A DNA stretch of 9,002 bases from an uncultured Desulfovibrionaceae bacterium (GTDB lineage Bacteria > Desulfobacterota > Desulfovibrionia > Desulfovibrionales > Desulfovibrionaceae). The stretch spans positions 1 to 9,002 of the forward strand of contig CAMWXW010000017.1 in NCBI GenBank assembly GCA_947178315.1, given 5' to 3'. The notes under the pieces were generated by a model. The model saw nothing but the letters and a program-made list of their open reading frames with translations. It did no database searches and had not been told where the DNA came from. The position numbers were made by a program, and so were the translations under genes. Below, one piece after another: positions 1 through 8,300 of this stretch (its first letter is position 1; every line of letters begins with the position of its first letter).

Positions 1-1
1 A

Positions 2-811
2 TGCAAAAAAGATAATATATGTGTTGCTGAGTGTCCAGTACGTATCCTCATAGCATCAAATGATGGTAATGCACCTACTATGCGTCCTGGTGGGGAGGAT
101 ATATGTCTTGAATGTGGACACTGTGTTGCAGTATGTCCTTGGGACGCTCTTGAGTTAGAGCCTATAAGAAGAGATGATTGTGATGCAATAGAAGGAAAAG
201 GTAAAGAAAAAGGCTTTACAGTTGAACAAGCAGTTTCTTTTCTAAAAACGCGTCGATCAATCCGAACATTCAAGAAAAAAGCTGTATCAGCAGAAATTCT
301 TGATGAGATAATAGATACATTGCGATTTGCTCCTTCTGCAAAAAATGAACGTCCTGTTCATTGGGTATTGGTAGAAACGCCTGAGAAGATGCAAGAGCTA
401 ACGGAGCTCTGTATTCAGTGGATGATAGATATTCGTCAAAACAATCCAGCAGAGGCAAAAAAATATGGTGTTGCAGGTGTTATAGCAGCATGGAAGCGTC
501 ATAAATTAGACCTAGTACTCAATGGAGCACCTCATCTACTAGTTGCGTGTACAGTGAAAGATTCAATGTGGGCAAAAACAGATGCAGATATTGCACTTGC
601 CTATGCAGAGTTATCAGCTCATGCCCATGGTGTTGGAGCATGTTTTGCAGGCTATTTTACATATGCAGTCAACGATAGTGCAGAGATACGTTCGTTTTTG
701 AATATTGATGATTCATTAGTAGTGCATGGTGCCCAGATGTTAGGCTATCCACAGTACAGATATTTTATGATACCATTTAAGCCAGCTGTTGCTATACATA
801 GGGTAAAATAG
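2..811 (+). CDS. Ferredoxin-nitroreductase fusion protein (5' partial)
   Basis: The frame is open to the left edge, so the true start lies outside the window; the first in-frame ATG (80) is internal because it would cut the ferredoxin domain in half. 269 residues are visible. The N-terminal part carries two cluster motifs: Cys-x2-Asp-x2-Cys-x3-Cys-Pro (codons at 2, 11, 20 and 32) and a complete Cys-x2-Cys-x2-Cys-x3-Cys-Pro (codons at 104, 113, 122 and 134). A nitroreductase-family FMN domain follows, with the typical RRSIR phosphate-binding start (251-265), the APSAKN segment, and a C-terminal HGAQMLGYP stretch. Family knowledge says such proteins are cytoplasmic flavin oxidoreductases that take electrons through the Fe-S clusters; the substrate cannot be read from sequence. 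Related fusions are usually about 270-290 residues, so probably only a few residues are missing. The Asp in the first motif suggests a 3Fe or Asp-ligated cluster (inference). Confidence 0.9.
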   Translation, partial: CKKDNICVAECPVRILIASNDGNAPTMRPGGEDICLECGHCVAVCPWDALELEPIRRDDCDAIEGKGKEKGFTVEQAVSFLKTRRSIRTFKKKAVSAEILDEIIDTLRFAPSAKNERPVHWVLVETPEKMQELTELCIQWMIDIRQNNPAEAKKYGVAGVIAAWKRHKLDLVLNGAPHLLVACTVKDSMWAKTDADIALAYAELSAHAHGVGACFAGYFTYAVNDSAEIRSFLNIDDSLVVHGAQMLGYPQYRYFMIPFKPAVAIHRVK

Positions 812-838
812 AACAAATGCTCTTGCTATTGTTCTTTT
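808..838 (+). terminator. Weak candidate terminator after the nitroreductase
   Basis: GAACAA (811-816) is complementary to TTGTTC (829-834) around a 12-base loop. One more A-T pair extends it, and TTTT follows at 835-838. The stem is short and AT-rich and overlaps the stop codon, so termination here is uncertain. Confidence 0.25.
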
Positions 839-851
839 CCTGTAGTATAGA
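823..851 (+). promoter_or_regulatory. Candidate sigma-70 promoter for aroQ-efp-ftsK
   Basis: TTGCTA (823-828) and TATAGA (846-851) are 17 bases apart, each matching four of six consensus positions. They lie in the 87-base gap ahead of aroQ, the only gap in the plus-strand block big enough for a promoter. In AT-rich DNA such matches arise by chance, so support is weak. Confidence 0.3.
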
Positions 852-898
852 TAGAAAGAATATGTAAGTTCTATCGATAACAGCTCTAAGGATACGAT

Positions 899-1354
899 AT
901 GAAAATAGCGTTGATACACGGTCCTAATTTTACGTATTTACATAAACGAGAACCAGTGCTGTATGGAGCAGTTTCTTTACCAGAGATAGAACAGTATGTC
1001 TATGCTACAGCAAAGCGATGTGGTATTTCATTAGAGTGTCATTCTTCTCATTCTAATATAGAAGGAAAGATTATTGACTATTTAGAAGAGGCATATAAAG
1101 AAAAGTTTCATGGTGTTATTCTTAATGCTGGAGCATATACTCATACAAGCCTTGCTATTGCAGATTGTCTTGCATGGCTTCCTCTTCCAGTAGTGGAAGT
1201 TCATTTGAGTCAAGTGTTTGCTAGAGAGTCTATACGACATACGAGTACAATATCAGCAAAATGCATTGCTACTATCATAGGTTGTGGTATAATGGGTTAT
1301 GGCTTTGCATTAGAAGTTCTAGCGAAACATTGTGGAACTATATATGAAGGATAA
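899..1354 (+). CDS. aroQ: 3-dehydroquinate dehydratase, type II
   Basis: Catalyses dehydration of 3-dehydroquinate to 3-dehydroshikimate, the third step of the shikimate pathway, in the cytoplasm. The 151-residue length is normal for the type II family, which forms dodecamers. Visible family landmarks are GPN (catalytic Asn10), KREP with Arg17, catalytic Tyr22 in LYG, SNIEG (52-56), NAGAYTHTS (76-84), EVHLS with catalytic His102, and RHTS (113-116). The start is supported by AAGGA at 888-892, six bases upstream. The N-terminal active-site segment is unusual: the family usually reads NGPNLN-x-LG-x-REP, whereas this protein has His7 for the first Asn and FTYLH in place of the usual lid sequence. 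Catalytic residues are kept, so it is probably active. The stop codon lies three bases before efp, implying co-transcription. Confidence 0.95.
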   Translation: MKIALIHGPNFTYLHKREPVLYGAVSLPEIEQYVYATAKRCGISLECHSSHSNIEGKIIDYLEEAYKEKFHGVILNAGAYTHTSLAIADCLAWLPLPVVEVHLSQVFARESIRHTSTISAKCIATIIGCGIMGYGFALEVLAKHCGTIYEG

Positions 1355-1357
1355 TAT

Positions 1358-1915
1358 ATGTATGCAACAACAGATTTTCGTAAGGGATTAAAAATAGAGA
1401 TAGATAATATTCCATATGAGATATTAGACTTTCAACACTATAAACCTGGAAAGGGTGGAGCAATTGTTCGCACTAAATTATCAAATATCCTAAATGGGAG
1501 AGTCGTAGACAAAACATTTAGAGCCGGTGAAAAAGTAGAAAAGCCTGATTTAGAAACTCGTACTATGCAGTATCTCTATGCAGAAGGCAATACTCTTATC
1601 TTTATGGATATGACATCGTATGAACAAATAGAGATTCCTAAAGAAAATACGAGTGGTAAATATGAGTTCTTAGTAGATGGTCAGGAGTGTAAGGTACAGG
1701 TATATAATGGAACTCCTATAGATATAGAATTACCTCTCTCTCTTGTTTTAGAAGTTACATATACAGAAGTTGGTCTCAAAGGTGATACTGTTTCTAATAC
1801 GACGAAGCCCGCGACGTTATCAACAGGTATCAGTATACAAGTACCTCTTTTTATCAATAAAGGTGATATGGTAAAAGTCGATACAAAAACACGTGAATAT
1901 CTTGGAAGGGAGTAG
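1358..1915 (+). CDS. efp: Translation elongation factor P
   Basis: EF-P binds ribosomes stalled at proline stretches, between the P and E sites, and promotes peptide bond formation. The 185-residue length is standard. Domain I carries the tip loop PGKGGA (30-35), with Lys32 at the position modified in many bacteria. The C-terminal OB domain carries the EF-P signature KPATLSTGISIQVP followed by FINKGD and ends TREYLGRE. The ribosome binding site GAAGGA (1346-1351) lies inside the end of aroQ, six bases before the ATG, and the aroQ stop is three bases upstream, so coupling with aroQ is likely. ftsK starts two bases after its stop. No lysine-modification gene is visible in the window, so the modification type, if any, is unknown. 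Confidence 0.97.
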   Translation: MYATTDFRKGLKIEIDNIPYEILDFQHYKPGKGGAIVRTKLSNILNGRVVDKTFRAGEKVEKPDLETRTMQYLYAEGNTLIFMDMTSYEQIEIPKENTSGKYEFLVDGQECKVQVYNGTPIDIELPLSLVLEVTYTEVGLKGDTVSNTTKPATLSTGISIQVPLFINKGDMVKVDTKTREYLGRE

Positions 1916-1917
1916 GG

Positions 1918-4410
1918 TTGGCTATTAAAAATCCTCAAGTGAAGCGAAAGCAAGCAAAGAAAAATGAATATATAGCGAAATCAGAATCTAAAAAACAGAT
2001 GAAAGGTTTTGATGGGAGTATCCAATCTGTTCTTTTCTTTGCTCTTTCTATTATGATATTTCTTGCACTTGTTACATCTAACGTGGCTGACTCAGGTGTA
2101 AGTTATACCAATCAAGCAGGTGTTATTCATAATGCTCTTGGGAGAGGTGGTGCACTATTCTCTTCTTTTGTTATTCAAGCATTTGGTGGTGCATCTTTTA
2201 TCTTGCCGTTTATCTTTTTTGCTTTTGGTATTGTAAAGTTACGTGGAAATAGTATTTCTATATATAAGGTTTTCGGAGCTTTGTTAGTTCTTGTTCTCTT
2301 TTCTCTTTTCTCTGCATTTACAACTTTTCAAGTACATGAGGAGAAATTTGGAGGAATGGTAGGTAAATTTCTCTATGATATATTAGCAAATTGGATAGGC
2401 TTTATGGGTGTTGCTATTATACTTGTCTGTTCTATCCCTATTTTAACACAGCTGTTGTTCAATATTTCTCTTATGAATGGAGTTGTACGCATTTTCCAAA
2501 AAGTTTATGTAGGGATAGGGAATGTAGCAAAATATATAATGGGAAGCATTCATAGTTTTCTTTTTAGAAGAAAGATGGAACGTCTTTATACAAATGCACG
2601 TGGAGAAGATAACAGTAAAGAAGAGAAAAATAGAGAGAGTGTCCATACACAACAGAAGGGTCTACACACAAATCGACGACAGCATCTTACATCGTTATTA
2701 ACCCGATGGTTGGGGATAAAAATAGAAGAATCCAAGAGCGAAGAAGTATTCGACGATTTAATGGGGCTTTCTCACTATGATTCAGAAGATTCTTCAATAG
2801 AAATTTACACTGATGAACATAAAGATGATGAGGAACTAATACATTTGCCACTTACTGTGAATCAATCTATGTATACTCTATCATCTCCTCATATACCTTC
2901 AAAAAGAGAGATTCCTAAAAATAGTAGAGAAAGAGAAGAGTATGAAATAATAAATACTGAAACAAAAGAAATTCTACCAGAACAAAGTAATCTTCCTGAT
3001 GTAGGGTTGCTTGGTTCAACACCTAAAGTAGCAATAAGTGCAGAAGAGAAGAAACGTATAAAAGAAGTAGGAGAAAAAATAATAGCTTGCTTAAAAGAGT
3101 TCAAGGTAGATGCAGATCTTGTTGGGGAAACTCCAGGGCCAGTTATTACTCAATATAAAATCCGTCCACATCCCGGTGTTCGTGTGAGTAAAATTAAAAA
3201 TTTAGGTGATGATCTTGCTCTTAAATTAGAAGCTATTTCTGTGCGTGTACAAGCACCTATTCCAGAAACAGATTTAATCGGAATCGAAGTGCCTAATAGA
3301 AAGCGTGAAACAGTTTATTTTCAAGAGCTTATTAACTCAAAAGCATTTGAGAAGCAGGAAAGTTTACTCACAATGGCACTTGGAAAAACAACAGCAGGTC
3401 ACCCCTTTTTCGCAGATCTAGCTCAAATGCCTCACCTTTTAATAGCAGGTTCAACAGGTGCAGGTAAAAGTGTTTGCTTAAACTCTATCATTCTTTCTAT
3501 TCTCTATAAGGCAAGTCCAAAAGATGTACAATTACTTCTTATCGATCCCAAACGAGTTGAGTTGCAAGCATATCAAGATCTCCCTCATCTTGTACACCCT
3601 GTAGTAACGCAAATGGATCTTGCACGTAGTGCACTACAATGGGCTGTAGAAGAAATGGAGCGACGTTATTCTAGTATGGAGCGTATGGGTTCAAAAGATA
3701 TTGTAGATTATAATGCTAAGGTTCGCCGAATTGTAACTTCACATGTCGAACGAGCAGATGTCCTTAAAGAATTCCCTTATATGGTTATTCTCATCGATGA
3801 GCTTGCAGACTTAATCTTGACTGCAACAAAAGAAGTCGAGACTAATCTTACACGCCTCTCTCAGCTTGCACGAGCATGTGGTATTCATTTAATACTTGCT
3901 ACGCAAAGACCAAGTGTTGATGTAGTAACAGCCTTGATAAAAGCTAACTTCCCATCGAGAATAGCATTTAGAGTAACATCTCGTCATGATTCAGGGACAA
4001 TACTTGATACAATTGGAGCAGAGAAACTATTGGGAAAAGGAGATATGCTTTTCAAAACAACACAAATCCAACGTATTCATGGAGCTTTTGTAAGCACAGA
4101 TGAGGTAGAAGCAGTTGTAGACTATTGGAAAAGTAAGGAAAAGCCAAATTATTCTATCGATTTCGCACAGTGGCAGACAGAGAAATCTCTACAGACAACA
4201 ACAGCTGGTTTATTTGCTGATGAAAATGATCCGCAATATCAAGAGGCAGTAAAGTTTGTCTATGAACGAGGAGAGGCTTCTATATCAGCTATACAGCGTA
4301 GATTTCGCATAGGATTTAATAAAGCAGCACGATATGTAGAACAAATGGAACAAAACGGTATTCTTGAGAATGTTGGTGGGACTAAGCGTAAAGTTGTACG
4401 TCCTCTATAA
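1918..4410 (+). CDS. ftsK: DNA translocase FtsK/SpoIIIE
   Basis: A septum-anchored hexameric ATPase that pumps chromosomal DNA during division and, in the known family, activates XerCD at dif. The 830 residues run in this order: a basic N-terminal tail; four predicted membrane segments (about 36-54, 84-108, 114-137 and 157-182); a charged variable linker (about 215-370); the alpha domain (about 375-480); the RecA-like motor with Walker A GSTGAGKS (511-518) and Walker B VILIDEL (623-629), then LATQRPS; and the gamma winged helix (about 771-830, with QRRFRIGFNKAAR) that reads KOPS-type polarity sequences. The start is taken as TTG at 1918, because AAGGGAG (1906-1912) sits at proper distance and the next in-frame Met is residue 28, after the basic tail. 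It is the last gene of the aroQ-efp-ftsK unit and faces convergent genes. Confidence 0.96.
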   Translation: MAIKNPQVKRKQAKKNEYIAKSESKKQMKGFDGSIQSVLFFALSIMIFLALVTSNVADSGVSYTNQAGVIHNALGRGGALFSSFVIQAFGGASFILPFIFFAFGIVKLRGNSISIYKVFGALLVLVLFSLFSAFTTFQVHEEKFGGMVGKFLYDILANWIGFMGVAIILVCSIPILTQLLFNISLMNGVVRIFQKVYVGIGNVAKYIMGSIHSFLFRRKMERLYTNARGEDNSKEEKNRESVHTQQKGLHTNRRQHLTSLLTRWLGIKIEESKSEEVFDDLMGLSHYDSEDSSIEIYTDEHKDDEELIHLPLTVNQSMYTLSSPHIPSKREIPKNSREREEYEIINTETKEILPEQSNLPDVGLLGSTPKVAISAEEKKRIKEVGEKIIACLKEFKVDADLVGETPGPVITQYKIRPHPGVRVSKIKNLGDDLALKLEAISVRVQAPIPETDLIGIEVPNRKRETVYFQELINSKAFEKQESLLTMALGKTTAGHPFFADLAQMPHLLIAGSTGAGKSVCLNSIILSILYKASPKDVQLLLIDPKRVELQAYQDLPHLVHPVVTQMDLARSALQWAVEEMERRYSSMERMGSKDIVDYNAKVRRIVTSHVERADVLKEFPYMVILIDELADLILTATKEVETNLTRLSQLARACGIHLILATQRPSVDVVTALIKANFPSRIAFRVTSRHDSGTILDTIGAEKLLGKGDMLFKTTQIQRIHGAFVSTDEVEAVVDYWKSKEKPNYSIDFAQWQTEKSLQTTTAGLFADENDPQYQEAVKFVYERGEASISAIQRRFRIGFNKAARYVEQMEQNGILENVGGTKRKVVRPL

Positions 4411-4452
4411 GGTTGTATTTATACTTTGTACTTATAAAAATAGAAAATATAT

Positions 4453-4515
4453 AAAAAGAGTCCATCAAAGCCCATAAAATACTATTTTTTGTATTAATAT
4501 TATGCTCTCTATGGA
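4453..4515 (-). terminator. Candidate terminator of the minus-strand two-gene unit
   Basis: Read on the minus strand, an imperfect hairpin pairs TCCAT/ATGGA (4511-4515 with 4461-4465), CATAA/TTATG (4500-4504 with 4473-4477) and AATAC/GTATT (4491-4495 with 4478-4482), with bulges and an A/T loop. CTCTTTTT follows it. It starts about 30 bases beyond the stop of the 233-residue gene. On the plus strand no T-run follows, so I see no clear terminator for ftsK. AT-rich arms and bulges keep this tentative. Confidence 0.35.
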
Positions 4516-4547
4516 TAGTCCCAGTAAATCAAAATAAATATGTATCA

Positions 4548-5249
4548 CTAGGCTTGTTTTCTTATCTTTTTACTTTCTAGATATTCTTGTTCTTGCTGTT
4601 CTCTTTTTCTAAGTTCATTATTTGCTAATTGTACTTCTTCTATGAAAGAAAGATGTGTTTTATCATCAGTATGTATGATAGATGCTGGTGGTAGTTCAGT
4701 ATCTAGCACAGAAGTATGTATATGTAGTATATCATCTTCTGTATTGATAGAATAAGGGACTTCTCCATTCTGACATTGTAGGATATCTCCATTAAGCAAT
4801 AATGGTTGTTCATTTTGTGTAGATTCTGGGATAATAGTATGAGGTTGAGGTTGCATTCTATCTTGTTCTAAGACTAAACTAGAGTCTGTATCTATATTCT
4901 TTATGCAAGGAAAAGCAGTTGGTTCATTCTCTCTATTTTCTTTATCCTCATAGGAGATTTCCTCATTGAGAGATTCTTGAATTTCTTTGTGACTTATTCC
5001 TTCTGGAGAAGTGATATCCGTTGAAGAAGAAGGTGATATCACTTGTTCATTACTCTTATTTGTGAGGGGTAAATCAATAATGGCGTCTATGGTATGTGAT
5101 GATGTAGTATCTATGAAAGAAATATCTAGAAGTACCTCTGATTCAAGAGTTCGTGTAGTATTTCCTAAAAAGAGCTCATCTATAGGTTCTGTAGAGAAGA
5201 TATCTTCATTATTCACGAATGGGATATCAAGGTGAAGTAAGGTATTCAT
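4548..5249 (-). CDS. Acidic, probably disordered protein of unknown function (233 aa)
   Basis: I do not recognise a family. The protein is rich in Glu, Asp, Ser, Thr, Asn and Ile, with no signal peptide, membrane segment or catalytic motif. The N-terminal part repeats a loose Leu-Asp-Ile/Leu-x-Phe/Leu theme (LDIPF, LDISF, IDLPL). The middle is polar and Pro/Ser-rich, and the last 33 residues (201-233) look like a charged helix ending in a basic tail (KKIRKQA). The start is well supported by AAGGA (5258-5262), eight bases upstream. It lies 52 bases downstream of the RTX-like gene on the same strand with a perfect hairpin between, so it is probably co-transcribed. A helper, chaperone or second exported protein are all possible, but nothing in the sequence decides. 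A 74-codon frame on the opposite strand is less credible. Confidence 0.75.
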   Translation of the reverse strand: MNTLLHLDIPFVNNEDIFSTEPIDELFLGNTTRTLESEVLLDISFIDTTSSHTIDAIIDLPLTNKSNEQVISPSSSTDITSPEGISHKEIQESLNEEISYEDKENRENEPTAFPCIKNIDTDSSLVLEQDRMQPQPHTIIPESTQNEQPLLLNGDILQCQNGEVPYSINTEDDILHIHTSVLDTELPPASIIHTDDKTHLSFIEEVQLANNELRKREQQEQEYLESKKIRKQA

Positions 5250-5272
5250 AAATCAATTCCTTATAAGAATAG

Positions 5273-5294
5273 GTAGCAGATAGATATCTGCTAC
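5273..5294 (-). other. Perfect 10-bp hairpin between the two minus-strand genes
   Basis: GTAGCAGATA (5273-5282) is exactly complementary to TATCTGCTAC (5285-5294) with two central bases; in RNA this would be a nine-pair stem with a four-base loop. It begins eight bases after the stop of the large gene and ends ten bases before the ribosome binding site of the small one. No U-run follows on either strand, so it is not a standard intrinsic terminator. A messenger stabiliser, processing site or attenuator fits better (inference). Confidence 0.6.
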
Positions 5295-5301
5295 AATACT
5301 T

Positions 5302-8300
5302 CTATATTGTGCCAGTTGCTATAAGTATAGCGTGGCTATCTATGTATGATTGTGTTTCTGTAGAAAGAGTGAATGAGTCTGCTATATACTCTTGTGTATT
5401 TGAAGAAGAAGGAGTAGATAGCTCATGTATCAAAGGAGCTGTATATAATATCTCACGCTCTTCTAAGTGAGAAGGAATTTTTTCTTCTCCAGATGCTACA
5501 TGGGAGGATTCTAGCACTATTTTATTAGAGTCAAGATATGAAGGTAAAGAGATATCAGCTAAGTATTGTGTTTTTTCTGTAGAAGGGAGTGTAAGTATAT
5601 CTGATGGCTTACTGTATGTTATCTCATTGCTAGCTGTGTTTGAAGAAAGCTCATAAGAAGGAGTTACTTCATAGAGAGATTGTCCACTCTGTTCTGAAAC
5701 ACTATGCAATGTTTCACTAGATTTTACAGTAGATGAAGCTTGTGAATAAGTCTGCTCTGAATCCTCATGAGAAGAGTCTTCACTGATTATAGCAGTATTT
5801 ATATCATGCTCTATTATAGTATCATCGATATTTCTTCCAACAGTTGTTTGTAATGTACCATTTATTGCTTGATTGAGAGAACCACCTGTAGTAAGTGAAG
5901 TATGATCTGCTCCAGGAGTAATTTGTATATAACTACTGTGAGATTGATCATATACTGAACCAATAAGACTAGATAATGAAGTTGGAGTACTTCCATTCTT
6001 TGTAATTGTAACATTGTCCATAAAGTGGCTTGGTATAAGCATCAATGTTCCAGATACTCCTGGAGGGCTTATAGAAACAATGTATACAGTTCCGACATTT
6101 TGTATATTTTGAGTTCCTAATATAAGGGCATCTGTATTAGATAAATTAAATTGTAAGACGTTACCACTTGCTGATGTAGAGCCAGATATGAGCATTTGAT
6201 TCGTCAATACATTTCCAGCCATAGAGACATTATAGAAATTAGCAGATGTACTGATAGCTTCTACCATAATGCTTTGATCTATCTGTGTAGGTGTTGTTGA
6301 ATTACTTACATAGATAGCTTCTGTATTTTTTATATGAGTCTGAGTAGTATTAAATGATGTATTGTTGGCAATCATAAGTATATCTGCTTTTCCACCCCCA
6401 AGGTCAAGTGTACCTTGAATAGAACCTGAAGTATACACAGTATCATTGCCTGTAGTTGTATCTTGTGTTGTAAGAGATACCGTTGAATTTGTTAAGGAAA
6501 TACTATTATTTCCTCCTGCCATCGTGATAGTATGAGTACCACTACCAAGTGATAGTGTATCATTTCCAGTACCTGAAGTTATAGTATTATTTCCGCCAGT
6601 AATTTGGATACTGTTATCACCACCTGTGATAGTAATAGAGTCATTCCCAATACCAGTGATAATAGTATCGTTTCCAGCTCCACTTTGTATTTGGTTATTT
6701 CCCCCCGATACAGAAATACTATCAGCTCCATTACCAGATGTAATAGTATCATTTCCAGTACCTGAAACTATAGTATTGCTTCCACCAATAATTTGGATAC
6801 TGTTATCACCACCTGTACTAGTAATAGAGTCATTTCCATTTCCAGTAGTGATGGTATCATTTCCATTTCCACTCTGTATCTGGTTGTTTCCCCCTGATAC
6901 AGAAATACTATCAGCTCCATCACCAGATGTAATGATATCATTTCCAGTGCCTAAGATTATAGTATTACTTCCACCAGTAATTTGGATATTATTATCACCA
7001 CCTGTACTAGTAATAGAATCATTTCCAATACCAGTAGTGATGGTATCATTTCCATTTCCACTCTGTATCTGATTATTTCCCCCTGATACAGAAATACTAT
7101 CAGCTCCATCACCAGTAGTAATAGAATCATTTCCATTCCCACTTTGTATTTGATTATCTCCCCCTGATACAGAGATACTATCAGCTCCATCACCAGAAAT
7201 AATAATATCATTGCCACTTCCTGAAGCTATAGTATTATCGCCACCGGTACTAGTAATACTATTATTACCACTTGTACTAGTAATAGAGTCATTTCCATTT
7301 CCAGTAGTGATGGTATCATTTCCATTTCCACTTTGTATTTGATTATTTCCCCCTGATACAGAGATACTATCAATACCATCGCTAGAAGTAATAGTATCAT
7401 TCCCACTCCCTGAGAGTATAGTAGTGACACCTGTATTCTGTATCGTGAGACTATTATTACCATCTCCTGCATTAAGTGAGACTGTACCAGTTCCTGATGT
7501 TGTTATTTGAGTAACGCCTGTAGCAAGAGTAATAGTATCTAATCCGGTTGAGTGTATAGTATTATTTCCAGTTGATGAAATAGAGATAGTATTATTTCCA
7601 GTTCCTGCACTTACTGAGTTGGAACTTCCTCCAGTTAAGAGAATACTATCATTTCCAGCTCCTGCTGTTATCGTATGAACACCAGTTCCTTCAACAGAAA
7701 TAGTATTATTTCCATCTCCTGCATTGATAGTATTTTTTCCACTTGCAGAGATAATAATACTATCATTACCTGAACTTGCATTGATAAGAGCTTGTTCTGT
7801 AGTTGCTGTTATTGTTGTATGTGAGCCATTGCTTACGTGGACAGTATTATTACCACTTCCTGTATAGACGGTATCTTGATGTCCTCCAGTATAGATAAGA
7901 TTGTTACCACCATGTGCTGTATTATCGTTATTTACTCCTGCCCATATGAGATCTGAACTGCTTCCTGCTATTATTGTATCATTTCCTAATCCACCGACAA
8001 TAGTATTAGTGTTACTATCAATAGAGATAGTACTTGTAAATGTCCTATCCTCTTCAGTAGTACCAATATACCCTCCAAAGATGAGATCGGCAAAGTTAGA
8101 GCCTGTGAGGACATCTGAACTCAATTGTCCTGATATCGTTACGCTATTGTCAGAAGTACTTGTATTGATGGTATCTTCATTAGGAGTTCCAATAAATAAG
8201 TAGCTTGAGTTCAAAAGACCTGGATTAGGTGAAGTTTGAGTTGTAGAAGAGAGAGGAGGTTTATGAGTAGAATCAATCAGATTTTCAAATGGTTTTTGAG

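Noticed and set aside
80..82. ATG at 80 as the start of the nitroreductase gene
   Set aside because: The same frame is open to base 2 and encodes the first ferredoxin motif directly upstream, so the gene starts outside the window.
1681..1953. 90-codon minus-strand frame across the efp/ftsK junction
   Set aside because: Shadow of efp, whose conserved C-terminal signature occupies the same bases.
4411..4452. Hairpin TTTATA/TATAAA just after ftsK as its terminator
   Set aside because: Only A-T pairs, a nine-base loop and no T-run on the plus strand; too weak to call.
5011..5235. 74-codon plus-strand frame
   Set aside because: It lies entirely antisense to the 233-residue gene, which has a good ribosome binding site and operon context; no site precedes this frame.
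6553..7389. CRISPR array
   Set aside because: The repeats are regular, but they are coding multiples of 27 bp with no unique spacers between identical repeats.
6626..7472. Open frames of 81 to 148 codons on both strands inside the repeat array
   Set aside because: They arise because a 27-base repeat without stops in one copy has none in any copy. Products are monotonous Ile/Leu/Val/Pro repeats with no ribosome binding sites, and they overlap a well-supported gene.
6466..8013. Ice-binding RTX protein, suggested by SGTGND-type units
   Set aside because: Known ice-binding RTX domains use regular Thr/Asn ladders in an x-G-T-G-N-D repeat. Here only a minority of units have Thr at that place, and nothing in the context suggests a cold habitat.
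7901..8203. 100-codon plus-strand frame
   Set aside because: Antisense to the RTX-like gene, with Pro/Val/Ser-rich composition expected from reading the Gly/Asp/Asn codons backward.
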